Below, in pieces: positions 1 through 8,120 of a DNA stretch of 64,000 nucleotides (its first letter is position 1; each line of letters opens with the position of its first letter). This stretch comes from Erwinia sp. S63 (GTDB lineage: Bacteria; Pseudomonadota; Gammaproteobacteria; Enterobacterales; Enterobacteriaceae): the NCBI RefSeq assembly GCF_016625195.1, contig NZ_JACVUP010000003.1, forward strand, positions 248,001 to 312,000, written 5' to 3'. Position numbers and translations under genes: made by a program. The notes beneath the pieces are model-generated. The model saw only the letters and a list, made by a program, of their open reading frames with translations. It did not search any database and was not told where the DNA came from.

Positions 1-279
1 CATCACTGCCATGGTAAAGATGTGCGGATGGAACGGGGTCTGGTCAATATCAACGGCCTGCTGGAAACCAAACCGGTGGAGGATGTGGCAAACCGAGCCT
101 GGAACTACGTTGCTGTGGGCTGCGGCCAGGATTTGCAGTGGTGGAAGGAGTTCTTCTCGGTGGTCCGTATGATGGGCTACAACGACTGGGTCTCACTGGA
201 AATGGAAGATCTCACCATGTCGGTGGAAGCGGGCATCACCTCATCGATTGCCGCGTTGAAACAGACCATCAGTCAGTAG
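1..279 (+). CDS. Sugar phosphate isomerase/epimerase, C-terminal part (5' truncated by window)
   Basis: The frame is open from the first base of the window and stops with TAG at 277-279, so this is the last 92 codons of a longer gene. The start of the fragment reads HHCHGKDVRME and is followed by a WWKEFF segment and a late SLEMED segment. These fit the last strands of a xylose-isomerase-like TIM barrel, in which H, E and D residues bind a divalent metal. Proteins of this family isomerise or epimerise sugars or sugar phosphates in catabolic operons, and the fragment lacks the information needed to name a substrate. An ArsR-like regulator gene follows 87 bases downstream on the same strand. 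Confidence 0.8.
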   Translation, partial: HHCHGKDVRMERGLVNINGLLETKPVEDVANRAWNYVAVGCGQDLQWWKEFFSVVRMMGYNDWVSLEMEDLTMSVEAGITSSIAALKQTISQ

Positions 280-366
280 GCGTTGAGCGCGGTGTGCTGC
301 CGCGCTGTACATCCCGCATCCGCTGCCCGATACTTCGTGTTTATACGAACTATCATGAGGCAGCCT

Positions 367-717
367 ATGCTGGAAAATCACCCGCAGCGCGATGAAATCC
401 GTCTGGAAAATGTATTGGCCGCGCTCGGCAATCCCCTGCGTATGAGTGTGGTCGCTATCCTGGCGGAGGGGGGTGAACATACCTGCGGATCGCTGCTGAA
501 GGGCGTGTCCAAATCCACTCTAACGCATCACTGGCGCGTGCTGCGCGACAGTGGCGTCATCTGGCAGAAACCTTCAGGCCGTGAAAACCTCTTGTCACTG
601 CGTCGTGACGACCTGGACGCACGCTTCCCCGGGCTGCTGGGCGCATTTCTTACGGCGACCACGCAGGATGGTCTGACGCGTGGCACCGTCAACGACTTTC
701 ACAACTCAGCGTCTTAA
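367..717 (+). CDS. ArsR-family winged-helix transcriptional regulator
   Basis: This is a 116-residue protein with one winged helix-turn-helix domain. The segment LAALGNPLRMSVVAIL is typical of the ArsR/SmtB N-terminal helices, and SKSTLTHHWRVLRDSGVI matches the recognition helix and wing. I see no cysteine metal-sensing pair of the CxC type, so metal sensing is unlikely. I chose ATG 367 because GAGG at 357-360 lies six bases upstream; an ATG at 355 and a longer frame back to 283 lack a ribosome site. The gene may regulate itself or the isomerase gene upstream. Its 3' end overlaps the convergent MBL-fold gene by four bases. Confidence 0.75.
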   Translation: MLENHPQRDEIRLENVLAALGNPLRMSVVAILAEGGEHTCGSLLKGVSKSTLTHHWRVLRDSGVIWQKPSGRENLLSLRRDDLDARFPGLLGAFLTATTQDGLTRGTVNDFHNSAS

Positions 718-1559
718 TCCGTTTTTGGCCGCAACAGATAGCCGGAGTGCGCATCACCCTCAATATAGCCAAATGCCGATGCACCAAAGTGCATGCCTGC
801 AACCCGCGTCTTGTCCCTCGAAACCTGTTCGAGAATTGCTTTGCGCGTGGCTTCAGCCAGTGCCGGATCGTTATCAAAGGAAATTGAAACCTCTGGTCGG
901 GCTAACTGAATATGAGGGTAGTGCACGATATCGCCCCAGATCAGTAGACGTTCGTCGCATGAATCAATCAGGTATCCGGTATGGCCTGGCGTGTGGCCTG
1001 GCAGACTGATGGCGTGAATATCCGCAGTGATTCTATCCTGTTCAATCAGGTGCAGATTAGGCTCATAGGCTTCCAGCGTACGACGCACCAATAGGGCATT
1101 CCTCTGGGTACGTTCGTTGGCTGTTTCAAGCTTCTCACCATCCAGCCAGAATGCCGCTTCAGCCGGAGAAATATAGAGTTGCGCCTTCACAAAGGCGGGT
1201 TGACCGTTGGCGTTCAGTAAGCCGCCAATATGATCGGGATGGCCATGCGTGAGCAACAGAGTATCAATGGCGTCGGGGTCAACACCCAGCGCTAATAGAT
1301 TCGTCTGCAATTCGCCACCAATATGATTAACGGCGCCCATGCCGCTATCTATTAAGACCGTGCGGCCTTCACCGCGAATCAGATAACAGTAAATATGAAT
1401 GTCACCCGGCACATTGATACCCGATTGCGCTTGAATTGACTCTGCGCTGGGGATATCAATGCCGGAGAGCAGCGTAAGGCTGGCTTTCATAGTGCCATCA
1501 CTGATTGCCGTGACCAGATAGTTACCCACGCGCTGTGAGGAGAAATGTTTGACCATCAT
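714..1559 (-). CDS. MBL-fold metallo-hydrolase
   Basis: This 281-residue protein carries the zinc-binding motif THGHPDH at about residues 104-110, a D-S-G turn near residue 71, a later LPGHTPGH and a WGD near residue 205. These supply the His and Asp ligands of a two-metal site. The fold covers lactonases, glyoxalase II and other hydrolases, and the overall layout (about 280 residues with a SLPGHTPGH segment) resembles N-acyl homoserine lactonase-like members, but the substrate cannot be read from the sequence. There is no signal peptide, so it is probably cytosolic. It is transcribed divergently from a LysR gene at 1689, the usual arrangement for a regulator and its target. Two start codons follow each other (1559 and 1556). 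Confidence 0.8.
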   Translation of the reverse strand: MMVKHFSSQRVGNYLVTAISDGTMKASLTLLSGIDIPSAESIQAQSGINVPGDIHIYCYLIRGEGRTVLIDSGMGAVNHIGGELQTNLLALGVDPDAIDTLLLTHGHPDHIGGLLNANGQPAFVKAQLYISPAEAAFWLDGEKLETANERTQRNALLVRRTLEAYEPNLHLIEQDRITADIHAISLPGHTPGHTGYLIDSCDERLLIWGDIVHYPHIQLARPEVSISFDNDPALAEATRKAILEQVSRDKTRVAGMHFGASAFGYIEGDAHSGYLLRPKTD

Positions 1560-1616
1560 TACCGCCTTTGTTCTTCATCGAAAGAGAAAATGCTGTTTAA
1601 TCATTAAGCTGCATCA

Positions 1617-1631
1617 GCAATGAAATATTGC
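1617..1631. promoter_or_regulatory. Candidate LysR binding palindrome between the MBL and LysR genes
   Basis: GCAAT-GAAAT-ATTGC is a perfect 5+5 bp inverted repeat in the 129-bp region between two divergent genes. Its 15-bp size and AT-rich centre fit the general LysR-type box. That it binds the adjacent regulator is inference. Confidence 0.4.
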
Positions 1632-1688
1632 AGCGAACCGGCGGGTGTGACTATCATCCTTTTCGACTGAGTTGAGACCAAAATAGCT

Positions 1689-2558
1689 GTGGACATTAAA
1701 TTACTGCGATCTTTCGCGACTGTGGCGCTGCTGGAACATGTCGGTCAGGCGGCGGAAAAGCTGCACATTTCGGCATCCCCGCTGAGCAGGCAAATCCAGC
1801 AACTGGAGAGTGAATTAGGCGTCACGCTGTTTCATCGTGAGAAAAAGCGCGTGCGGCTGACGGAAGCAGGGCGAAAATTTCTGGATGAGGTCACGCCTTT
1901 TTTGCAACACCATGCGCGTCTCGCCGATTACGGCCGCAGCCTGACGCAGGCGGCCAGGGGGCGTCTGGATATTGGTTATGTTGAGGCCGCGATACATTCG
2001 CGCATACTGCCAGATGCCATTGCCCGGATTGATCAGCAAAGCGGCACCGCTATCTATCTGCACGCGATGCGATCCCAGCAACAACGCGAATTACTTGAGG
2101 AAAGGGCGCTGGATGTAGCGCTACTGCATACCCCTCCCGAAAAGGGCGACTGGTTTTTGCAGAAAAAAGTGCTGACGGAACCGATTCTGTTAGCCATGCC
2201 AAAAGCACAAACCATCGCTACACCCACACCGGCAGATTTACAAAAACAGCGCTGGATAGCCGATCATGCGCACCTCAATCCAGCTGCGCGCGCCCGCTTA
2301 CTGGCTGCATGTGAGCAAGCGGGTTTCAAGCCGGATATTACCTTCGAGGTGAACGGGCCGCTGGCAGCCCTGGCCTGCGTGGAAGCGGGGCTGGGGTTTA
2401 CCTTCATTCAACAAAGCCTGGCGAGTCGGGTCGCAGATACCGTTTCACTGGTGATGCTGCCGTGGCTTCCGCTGGAGATCACCTTGTATGCCGTGTGGCG
2501 GAAGAACGATAACAGGCCGCTGATTCAGGATTTGATCTGCGCGTTACAGAGGAGGTAG
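1689..2558 (+). CDS. LysR-family transcriptional regulator
   Basis: This is a 289-residue LysR-type regulator. The N-terminal helix-turn-helix spans residues 1-60 (KLLRSFATVALLEHVGQAAE, then SASPLSRQIQQLE) and the C-terminal effector domain follows from about residue 90. The start is GTG at 1689, since the HTH begins immediately after it (M-D-I-K-L-L-R-S-F) and no longer frame is needed. The gene is divergent from the MBL-fold hydrolase, which is its most likely target; a 15-bp palindrome lies between them. The effector cannot be predicted. Confidence 0.85.
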   Translation: MDIKLLRSFATVALLEHVGQAAEKLHISASPLSRQIQQLESELGVTLFHREKKRVRLTEAGRKFLDEVTPFLQHHARLADYGRSLTQAARGRLDIGYVEAAIHSRILPDAIARIDQQSGTAIYLHAMRSQQQRELLEERALDVALLHTPPEKGDWFLQKKVLTEPILLAMPKAQTIATPTPADLQKQRWIADHAHLNPAARARLLAACEQAGFKPDITFEVNGPLAALACVEAGLGFTFIQQSLASRVADTVSLVMLPWLPLEITLYAVWRKNDNRPLIQDLICALQRR

Positions 2559-2562
2559 ACGC

Positions 2563-3015
2563 TCACTCAGTCACGGCAATGAGTTGTAGCCGATGCGTGC
2601 TGATCTCCTGATCCGCTAAGCAATGAAAACCGGCCCGTTCATAAAATGAAAACGCTGCGCCTGGTGCATGGGTATTAATGAATGCAAAGTGGATTACGGC
2701 ATCCTGAATGATCTGCTGCAGTAACAACGTTCCCAGTTTCATACCGCGATAGCGTTGAGCCAGATAAAGGTGACGAACCCTGCCAGCCCGACAATTCGTC
2801 ATAAATGGGTCCTGGTTTAAGCCGCCAACGCCAATCAGCTCATGGTCTGAAAACAGCCCCAAGAGCTTTTCGCCGGGGAGATCGAAACGATTAGTGCCGT
2901 TTCGCCAATTGTCATCGAGCCTGCGAAGCATGTTGAACCCCAGTTCGATGCTCTCTGCTTTTAATTGCGAAAAGCCATGTATATCCGGGGTGATTTTTTC
3001 AACGCGAAGATTCAA
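2563..3015 (-). CDS. GNAT-family N-acetyltransferase
   Basis: This is an acetyl-CoA-dependent acyltransferase of about 150 residues. The segment VRHLYLAQRYRGMKLGTLLLQQ is motif A of the GNAT fold, which holds the pyrophosphate of acetyl-CoA, and APGAAFSFYERAGFHCL is motif B. The open frame extends upstream to 3105, but the best start is a TTG at 3013-3015 because AAGGAG lies six bases before it; the upstream residues do not look like GNAT sequence. The substrate is unknown. The gene converges on the LysR gene that ends four bases away. Confidence 0.75.
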   Translation of the reverse strand: MNLRVEKITPDIHGFSQLKAESIELGFNMLRRLDDNWRNGTNRFDLPGEKLLGLFSDHELIGVGGLNQDPFMTNCRAGRVRHLYLAQRYRGMKLGTLLLQQIIQDAVIHFAFINTHAPGAAFSFYERAGFHCLADQEISTHRLQLIAVTE

Positions 3016-3231
3016 TTTACACTCCTTCAACAGTTGCAATTGCAGCGACTGGGTAACAACTACTGTGGTATCTGCAACTTCTCGCCTGTTAAGTATCGCT
3101 CTCATCTTAATAAAATCAATCGATTAACCATCACACAAATCTGGCACAGCTGCTGCATTACCCTTTATATCGAAAAGAATGGAATGTTCAGAAATTCATG
3201 TTTTTAAGCTATATATCGACAGGAGAAGCCG

Positions 3232-4320
3232 ATGTCAGATAAGAACCCCCTGCAATTCGCCTACTGGGTGCCCAATGTGTCCGGTGGATTGGTGATCAGT
3301 CAGATTGAACAGCGCACGCGTTGGGACGCGGAGTATAACCGGGAACTGGCAAAAATCGCTGAGAAGGCAGGATTCGACTATGCCCTGACGCAGATTCGAT
3401 TCACCGCCGGATACGGTGCAGATAACCAGCATGAATCGGTGACTTTTTCACAGGACTTGCTGAGCCACACTTCAAAGCTCAAAGTGATTGCTGCGCTGCT
3501 GCCCGGTCCATGGAACCCTGTATTGGCCGCCAAACAGATCGCTACCATCAGCCATCTTTACGGTCCACGTATTGCCGTTAACATTGTCAGCGGCTGGTTC
3601 CGGGGCGAATTTAAAGCGATTGGCGAACCCTGGCTCGATCATGAAGAGCGTTACCTAAGGTCTGAAGAATTTATCCGCTGCCTTAAAGGTATCTGGCGTG
3701 AAGGCAATTTCACCTTTGCCGGAGACTTCTATCGCTTCCGCGATTACGCATTAAAACCCAAACCTCTTTTACCTTTACCTGAAATCTTCCAGGGCGGCAG
3801 TTCCCGTGCAGCGCGTGATATGGCGGCACGCGTGTCGGACTGGTACTTCACTAACGGCAATACGCCGGAAGGTGTAAGACAGCAAGTTGAGGATATTCAG
3901 GCCAAAGCAGATGCCCACGGACATCAGGTTAAAATTGGTTTAAACGGTTTTGTCATCGCCCGTGATACAGAGCAGGAAGCCCAGGCCGTACTGCAGGAAA
4001 TCATCGCAAAAGCCAATCCGGATGCCGTTAAAGGTTTCCAGCATGAAGTAAAAAACGCGGGAAGTGCGTCACCGGAAGGTGAGGGCAACTGGGCAAAATC
4101 GTCGTTTGAAGATCTGGTGCAGTATAACGACGGCTTTAAGACCAATTTAATCGGCACCCCGCAACAGATCGCCGAGCGCATCATTGCTTTAAAACGCGCG
4201 GGCGTCGATTTATTACTGCTGGCGTTTCTGCACTTCCACGAGGACGTTGAGTTCTTTGGCCGCGAAGTGATCCCGCTGGTGCGTGAACTGGAACGTCTGG
4301 AAAGTCGGGTCTTCGCCTGA
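3232..4320 (+). CDS. sfnG: SfnG-type FMNH2-dependent dimethylsulfone monooxygenase
   Basis: This is a 362-residue luciferase-like (LLM) flavin-dependent monooxygenase. It closely resembles my recollection of Pseudomonas SfnG along its length: FAYWVPNVSGGLV at the start, ALTQIRFTAGYGADNQHES, IAVNIVSGWF, QGGSSRAARDMAARVSDWYF and NLIGTPQQIAERI. SfnG converts dimethylsulfone to methanesulfinate, allowing use of organosulfur as a sulfur source when sulfate is scarce, and needs FMNH2 from a separate reductase. No flavin reductase (sfnE/sfnF) or SfnR-type regulator is nearby, so the partner must be elsewhere. AGGAG ends seven bases before ATG 3232. The gene converges on the CynX-like transporter gene. 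Confidence 0.85.
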   Translation: MSDKNPLQFAYWVPNVSGGLVISQIEQRTRWDAEYNRELAKIAEKAGFDYALTQIRFTAGYGADNQHESVTFSQDLLSHTSKLKVIAALLPGPWNPVLAAKQIATISHLYGPRIAVNIVSGWFRGEFKAIGEPWLDHEERYLRSEEFIRCLKGIWREGNFTFAGDFYRFRDYALKPKPLLPLPEIFQGGSSRAARDMAARVSDWYFTNGNTPEGVRQQVEDIQAKADAHGHQVKIGLNGFVIARDTEQEAQAVLQEIIAKANPDAVKGFQHEVKNAGSASPEGEGNWAKSSFEDLVQYNDGFKTNLIGTPQQIAERIIALKRAGVDLLLLAFLHFHEDVEFFGREVIPLVRELERLESRVFA

Positions 4321-4321
4321 T

Positions 4322-5512
4322 TCAAATATGGCGGGCGCGGCCCGCCAGTAGCGCCATCACCATCTGAACCACAGTGACCGCCAGCAACATGATCAGCGGC
4401 ACCAGCCAGTTACCGCTGGCATCATGTAGCATACCGAAACACAGCGGGCCAAGTGCCGCCAGCCCGTAACCGACGCACTGCGCCATGCCGGAGAGTTTTG
4501 ATGCCTGGCGATGATCCTGGGTGCGCAGATTAAACAGTGAAAGGCTGATCACCAGCGATGCGCCCGCGCCCAATCCAGCCAGAATCAGCCACAAAAGTGA
4601 CCATGAAGGCAGCAGCAGCAAGCCGCCCACCGCAACAAAGATCAGGAATGAAGCGATAAAGCCAATAGCGCGCTGATCTCTCAGGCGTTTGAGGGCGCTC
4701 ATGCAGGCGAGATTAGATACGATGGCGACGATCTGATAAACGAACAGCATGCCGCCCGCCTCAATCTGGCTAATACCATTATCCTGCGCAAACGGCGTGA
4801 ACCAGCCAATCAGGGTATAAAACAGCAGTGACTGACTGGCCATAAACAGCGAAACTTGCCAGCCCAAAGGCGAGCGCCAGGGCGAGCGCGTCACGCTGTG
4901 TGTTGCTGCTGCGTGAAGCTGCGGACCTGATTTTTTCAGGTAAGGCAGCCAGGCGAACAGCGCGATAAACGCCGGGACTAACCACACCGCGAGCGACAGA
5001 CGCCAACCCGCTGAGCTGATCTCGGCCAGTGGCACCGCGATGCCTGATGCAATACTGGCTGAAATCCCCATCACCATGGCATACAACCCGATGTAGCGCG
5101 CTGTGTGCTCAGTAAAGTCACGCTTGATCAGCGGGGGCAACAGCACATTAGCGGCGGCAATACCGGAGCTTAGAATCAGCGTGCCTGCCCACATGGCATT
5201 TTCACTGCCGGTAATGCGCAACAACGATCCCAGTGTGATCAGCAACAGCGATCCCCACAAACTGCGTTCCAGGCCAAAGCGATTACCAAACCAGGCGGCA
5301 GGCGGTGCCAGCGTGGCGAACATCAGCAGCGGTAAAAAGTTAATGACGCCTGCGGCACTGGCGCTCAGACCAAAACTGGCGCGGATATTCTCCAGGATGG
5401 GTCCGGTGGCGGTGATCGGCGTGCGCAGGTTGGCAGCAGTTAGCAACAGCAGAAACAGGAAAAAACCCGCGCGGCGCAGGGCAGGATTTTGGGTAATAGT
5501 GGTATGGGACAT
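4322..5512 (-). CDS. CynX/NimT-family MFS transporter
   Basis: This 396-residue, strongly hydrophobic protein has about 12 membrane segments. The N-terminal AANLRTPITATGPIL and the following SFGLSASAAGVINFLPLL are characteristic of the CynX/NimT (cyanate permease, 2-nitroimidazole) branch of the major facilitator superfamily. Substrates of this branch vary from cyanate to small aromatics, and none can be assigned here because no cyanase gene is adjacent. The frame opens at 5590, but I place the start at ATG 5512 because the first transmembrane segment begins about 15 residues later and the 26 extra residues look like untranslated sequence. Confidence 0.8.
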   Translation of the reverse strand: MSHTTITQNPALRRAGFFLFLLLLTAANLRTPITATGPILENIRASFGLSASAAGVINFLPLLMFATLAPPAAWFGNRFGLERSLWGSLLLITLGSLLRITGSENAMWAGTLILSSGIAAANVLLPPLIKRDFTEHTARYIGLYAMVMGISASIASGIAVPLAEISSAGWRLSLAVWLVPAFIALFAWLPYLKKSGPQLHAAATHSVTRSPWRSPLGWQVSLFMASQSLLFYTLIGWFTPFAQDNGISQIEAGGMLFVYQIVAIVSNLACMSALKRLRDQRAIGFIASFLIFVAVGGLLLLPSWSLLWLILAGLGAGASLVISLSLFNLRTQDHRQASKLSGMAQCVGYGLAALGPLCFGMLHDASGNWLVPLIMLLAVTVVQMVMALLAGRARHI

Positions 5513-6041
5513 ATTTGCGCACCATAGAGTTGAGGCAAAGATTCTGCATATGGTGCGTTGATTGACGTTAACGCTTACGCAGCAGTCCATTTCCGCTGAG
5601 AGGGCGGAATACTAGCGGGGACATTTTGAGTTGTAAAGTTTTCAGCCTTATTAATGCTGGCCTTCGCTTTGATCAGATGCGCAATCGGTAATGTGCATAA
5701 AACAGTCATCCACACACAAACTGTCAGTTTCGGGCATCAAGCTTTCGCTGATTCCTTTCTCGCTAACCCGAATAGTGGAAATGACCTTAGTGGTTAATCC
5801 TTTCAGTTGTGATGCAAATCGCTGATCAAAATGTAATCACTTCTATTTTGCATTGGATTTTCAGATGCCCTCACAACTTGCCATCAGGCCGAATCAGGTG
5901 CCGATAATATCGACCTGTGCACAATTTTCACCCAACGATTCCTCTAACTTATTTCCTCGATAGCGCAAATTTTTACCGACCTGCACGTTATGTCTTCCTC
6001 CGACATTTCAAAAACCTACAAAGACAATAATGGTGAACATA
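5513..6041. other. Long intergenic region with nested inverted repeats
   Basis: No gene longer than 60 codons is credible in these 529 bases. The region separates the CynX-like gene from the binding-protein gene transcribed in the opposite direction, so it must hold both promoters. The clearest structure is a nested pair of inverted repeats at 5805-5878, listed separately. The sequence is more AT-rich than its neighbours. I cannot point to convincing -35/-10 pairs. Confidence 0.4.
5805..5878. repeat. Nested inverted repeats upstream of the binding-protein gene
   Basis: AGTTGTGA at 5805-5812 is the reverse complement of TCACAACT at 5871-5878, and inside them TGCAAA at 5813-5818 pairs with TTTGCA at 5847-5852. 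The outer arms contain TGTGA and TCACA half-sites like those of a CRP site but are too far apart to form one. It could be a looped operator or a structured transcript. Confidence 0.35.
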
Positions 6042-7019
6042 ATGAAAAAAATATCAGCAACCTTAATCTCTCTTGCCCTTTGCAGCAGCGCATTTGCCGC
6101 TGAGCCACTAAAAATGGGGGTGGTGGTCAAAGTGGGCGGCAACGCCTGGTTTAACTCCATGGAGGAGGGCATTAAAAAGGAGGCGGCTAAAGAGGGAATC
6201 AATGCGTGGCAGGTTGGCCCAATTGCTCAGGATCCGGCGCAGCAGGTCAAAGCGATTGAGGACCTGATCGTGCAGAAGGTCGACATTATCGGCGTGGTGC
6301 CGGTTGACCCAGCCGCGTTGGAGCCGGTGCTGAAAAAAGCCAAAGATGCAGGCATCAAAGTGATCGTGCATGAATCACCAGGCCAGAAATATGCCGACTG
6401 GGATTTTGAACTGGTGGATGCGAAATCCTTTGGCGAGCGCCATATGCAACTGATGGCGCAATGTATGCACGAGCAGGGGCAATACGCCATTATCGTCGGC
6501 AGTTTGACCATTCCGCTGCATCGCGAGTGGGCGCAGTCGGCGATTGATTACCAGAAACAGCACTATCCAAAAATGCAGCAGGTGGGCGACCTGTTCGGCA
6601 CGGGTGAATCGGTGGATGACTCGATGCGCGTCACCAAAGAGATGATGCTCAAATATCATGATTTCAAAGGCATGATGGCATTTGGTTCGCCAGGTCCGGT
6701 GGGCGCAGGTCGTGCGGTGCAGGAACGTGGCGCGAAAGACAAAGTGTGTGTAGTGGGAGCTTACAGCCCGAATCAGGCTCAGACGCTGGTGCGAAACGGT
6801 AATATAAAAGGCGGCTATATCTGGAACCCGATGGTGGCCGGCGAACTCTTTGTGCGTATCGGCAAAATGGTAGCAGAAGGTAAACCCATTACCGACAGCA
6901 CGCAGATCGAAGGTATGGGTAAAATGCGCGTCGATAGCGCGAATCACACCCTGTTTGGTGACAGCCTGGAAAGTCTGGATAAAGACAATATGCAGAAACT
7001 GATCAAAATGGGCCTGTAA
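6042..7019 (+). CDS. Periplasmic sugar-binding protein, LsrB/RbsB-like (orphan)
   Basis: This 325-residue protein begins with a clear signal peptide (MKKISATLISLALCSSAFAA) and continues as a type-1 periplasmic binding protein: MGVVVKVGGNAWFNSMEEGI, then DIIGVVPVDPAALEPVLKKAKDAGI and VGAYSPNQAQTLV. The family (Peripla_BP_4) includes LsrB for AI-2, RbsB for ribose and similar sugar binders. No permease or ATPase gene is adjacent, so it either serves a transporter encoded elsewhere or acts as a sensor. ATG 6042 is preferred because the signal peptide starts there; ATG 6030 is possible. A nucleoside hydrolase gene starts nine bases after its stop, so a ribosyl ligand is a reasonable guess. Confidence 0.8.
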   Translation: MKKISATLISLALCSSAFAAEPLKMGVVVKVGGNAWFNSMEEGIKKEAAKEGINAWQVGPIAQDPAQQVKAIEDLIVQKVDIIGVVPVDPAALEPVLKKAKDAGIKVIVHESPGQKYADWDFELVDAKSFGERHMQLMAQCMHEQGQYAIIVGSLTIPLHREWAQSAIDYQKQHYPKMQQVGDLFGTGESVDDSMRVTKEMMLKYHDFKGMMAFGSPGPVGAGRAVQERGAKDKVCVVGAYSPNQAQTLVRNGNIKGGYIWNPMVAGELFVRIGKMVAEGKPITDSTQIEGMGKMRVDSANHTLFGDSLESLDKDNMQKLIKMGL

Positions 7020-7028
7020 GGAGCGACC

Positions 7029-7997
7029 GTGAACGCACGTAAAATCATTATTGATACCGATCCGGCGATCGGTATTCCCGGCACCGATGCAGACGATCCC
7101 ATCGCCATCATGCTGGCTTTACAAGACCCACGGCTGGATTTACTGGCCATTACCACCGTATTTGGCAACTGCCCGCCAGCGCTGGGTGCGCGCTGTGCCA
7201 CACGTATTCTGCAGGTAGCAGGCCGTAGTGATATCCCGGTTGCGATAGGTCAGGCAACGCCGATGAGCGGCGCGTTACCCGAGCTACTGCAAAAGGCCTA
7301 TCAAGGACCGCGTGGCCAGGAAGGCAGTATCGCACTGCCCATGCTGGAGGATTCACACTGTGGCCAACACGCCAGTGAGTTGATTATTGATTTGGTGCGC
7401 CAGCATCCGGGCGAAATTACGCTGGTGTGCATCGGTTCACAGAGCAACCTCGCGCTGGCACTGATTAAGGCGCCTGATATCGCGCCGCTGATCAAAGACG
7501 TGGTGATGATGGCGGGTGCGCTAGGTATGGACGCGAAATGGGGTCGCGGCAATATCACGCCGGTAGCGGAGTGTAATATCTGGTTCGATCCGCAAGCCGC
7601 TGACATTGTCTTCCGCTCAGGTATTCCACTCTCGATGGTCAGTCTGGATGTCACCAACGCGGATGCCGGATTGGTACTGACACGCGAACATTTAGCAGGC
7701 ATCGATGATGACAAACCGCTGAACCAACTGTTTAAGCAAGTGTGCGCCTGCTATTTCGACGCACCGATGTTTGACTGGTCGGAAGGCTGTGTGCTGTACG
7801 ATCCGCTCGCGGTCGCCGTTGCAGCGGATGCACAGGCAGGGGAATTTACCGCGATGGCGATTGGCATTGAGACTGTCGGGCGACTAACCTTGGGCCAAAC
7901 TGTGCCGTTGCGGGATACACCCACTAATGTCCGTGTTTGTACGCGGATCGATGGGCATAAGATCGTCAGCGATATAGTGAAAACCATTACCGGTTAG
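7029..7997 (+). CDS. Nucleoside hydrolase (IunH/Rih family)
   Basis: This 322-residue protein is an inosine-uridine-preferring nucleoside hydrolase homologue, which splits the N-glycosidic bond of ribonucleosides into base and ribose. The calcium-binding N-terminal motif appears as DTDPAIGIPGTDADD at residues 9-23; relative to the classical DTDPGxDD it carries an insertion, as in some family branches. The C-terminal active-site motif is YDPLA at about residue 257 where many members have HDPLA, so substrate use may differ. The start is GTG 7029 with AAGGAG five bases upstream. It is probably co-transcribed with the binding-protein gene nine bases before it. A perfect hairpin follows at 8000-8030. 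Confidence 0.85.
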   Translation: MNARKIIIDTDPAIGIPGTDADDPIAIMLALQDPRLDLLAITTVFGNCPPALGARCATRILQVAGRSDIPVAIGQATPMSGALPELLQKAYQGPRGQEGSIALPMLEDSHCGQHASELIIDLVRQHPGEITLVCIGSQSNLALALIKAPDIAPLIKDVVMMAGALGMDAKWGRGNITPVAECNIWFDPQAADIVFRSGIPLSMVSLDVTNADAGLVLTREHLAGIDDDKPLNQLFKQVCACYFDAPMFDWSEGCVLYDPLAVAVAADAQAGEFTAMAIGIETVGRLTLGQTVPLRDTPTNVRVCTRIDGHKIVSDIVKTITG

Positions 7998-7999
7998 TT

Positions 8000-8030
8000 T
8001 TCGCAGGGCGCACACTGTGCGCCCTGCGAA
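8000..8030. terminator. Perfect 15-bp hairpin after the nucleoside hydrolase gene
   Basis: The arms at 8000-8014 and 8016-8030 are exact reverse complements (TTCGCAGGGCGCACA and its partner) around a single C. The stem is very GC-rich but no T-run follows on either strand, so it may stabilise mRNA ends or act as a weak terminator. Confidence 0.5.
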
Positions 8031-8120
8031 TAAGAAAGCGAAATTTTCCTCAAATCGACTTGCCTCTCCACTCATCCGCGTCCACCTTTAAAGCCTCCTT
8101 TCAACACAATTGGACGCACG

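Noticed and set aside
680-1009. A 109-codon frame overlapping the MBL-fold gene
   Set aside because: It overlaps a conserved gene in antisense and has no family features.
5103-5561. A 152-codon plus-strand frame over the transporter gene
   Set aside because: It lies opposite a clear membrane transporter and has no recognisable domain or ribosome site.
5809-5824. A possible CRP site (TGTGA-N6-TCGCT)
   Set aside because: The right half-site matches poorly; the TCACA half is over 60 bases away, so it does not form a standard CRP palindrome.
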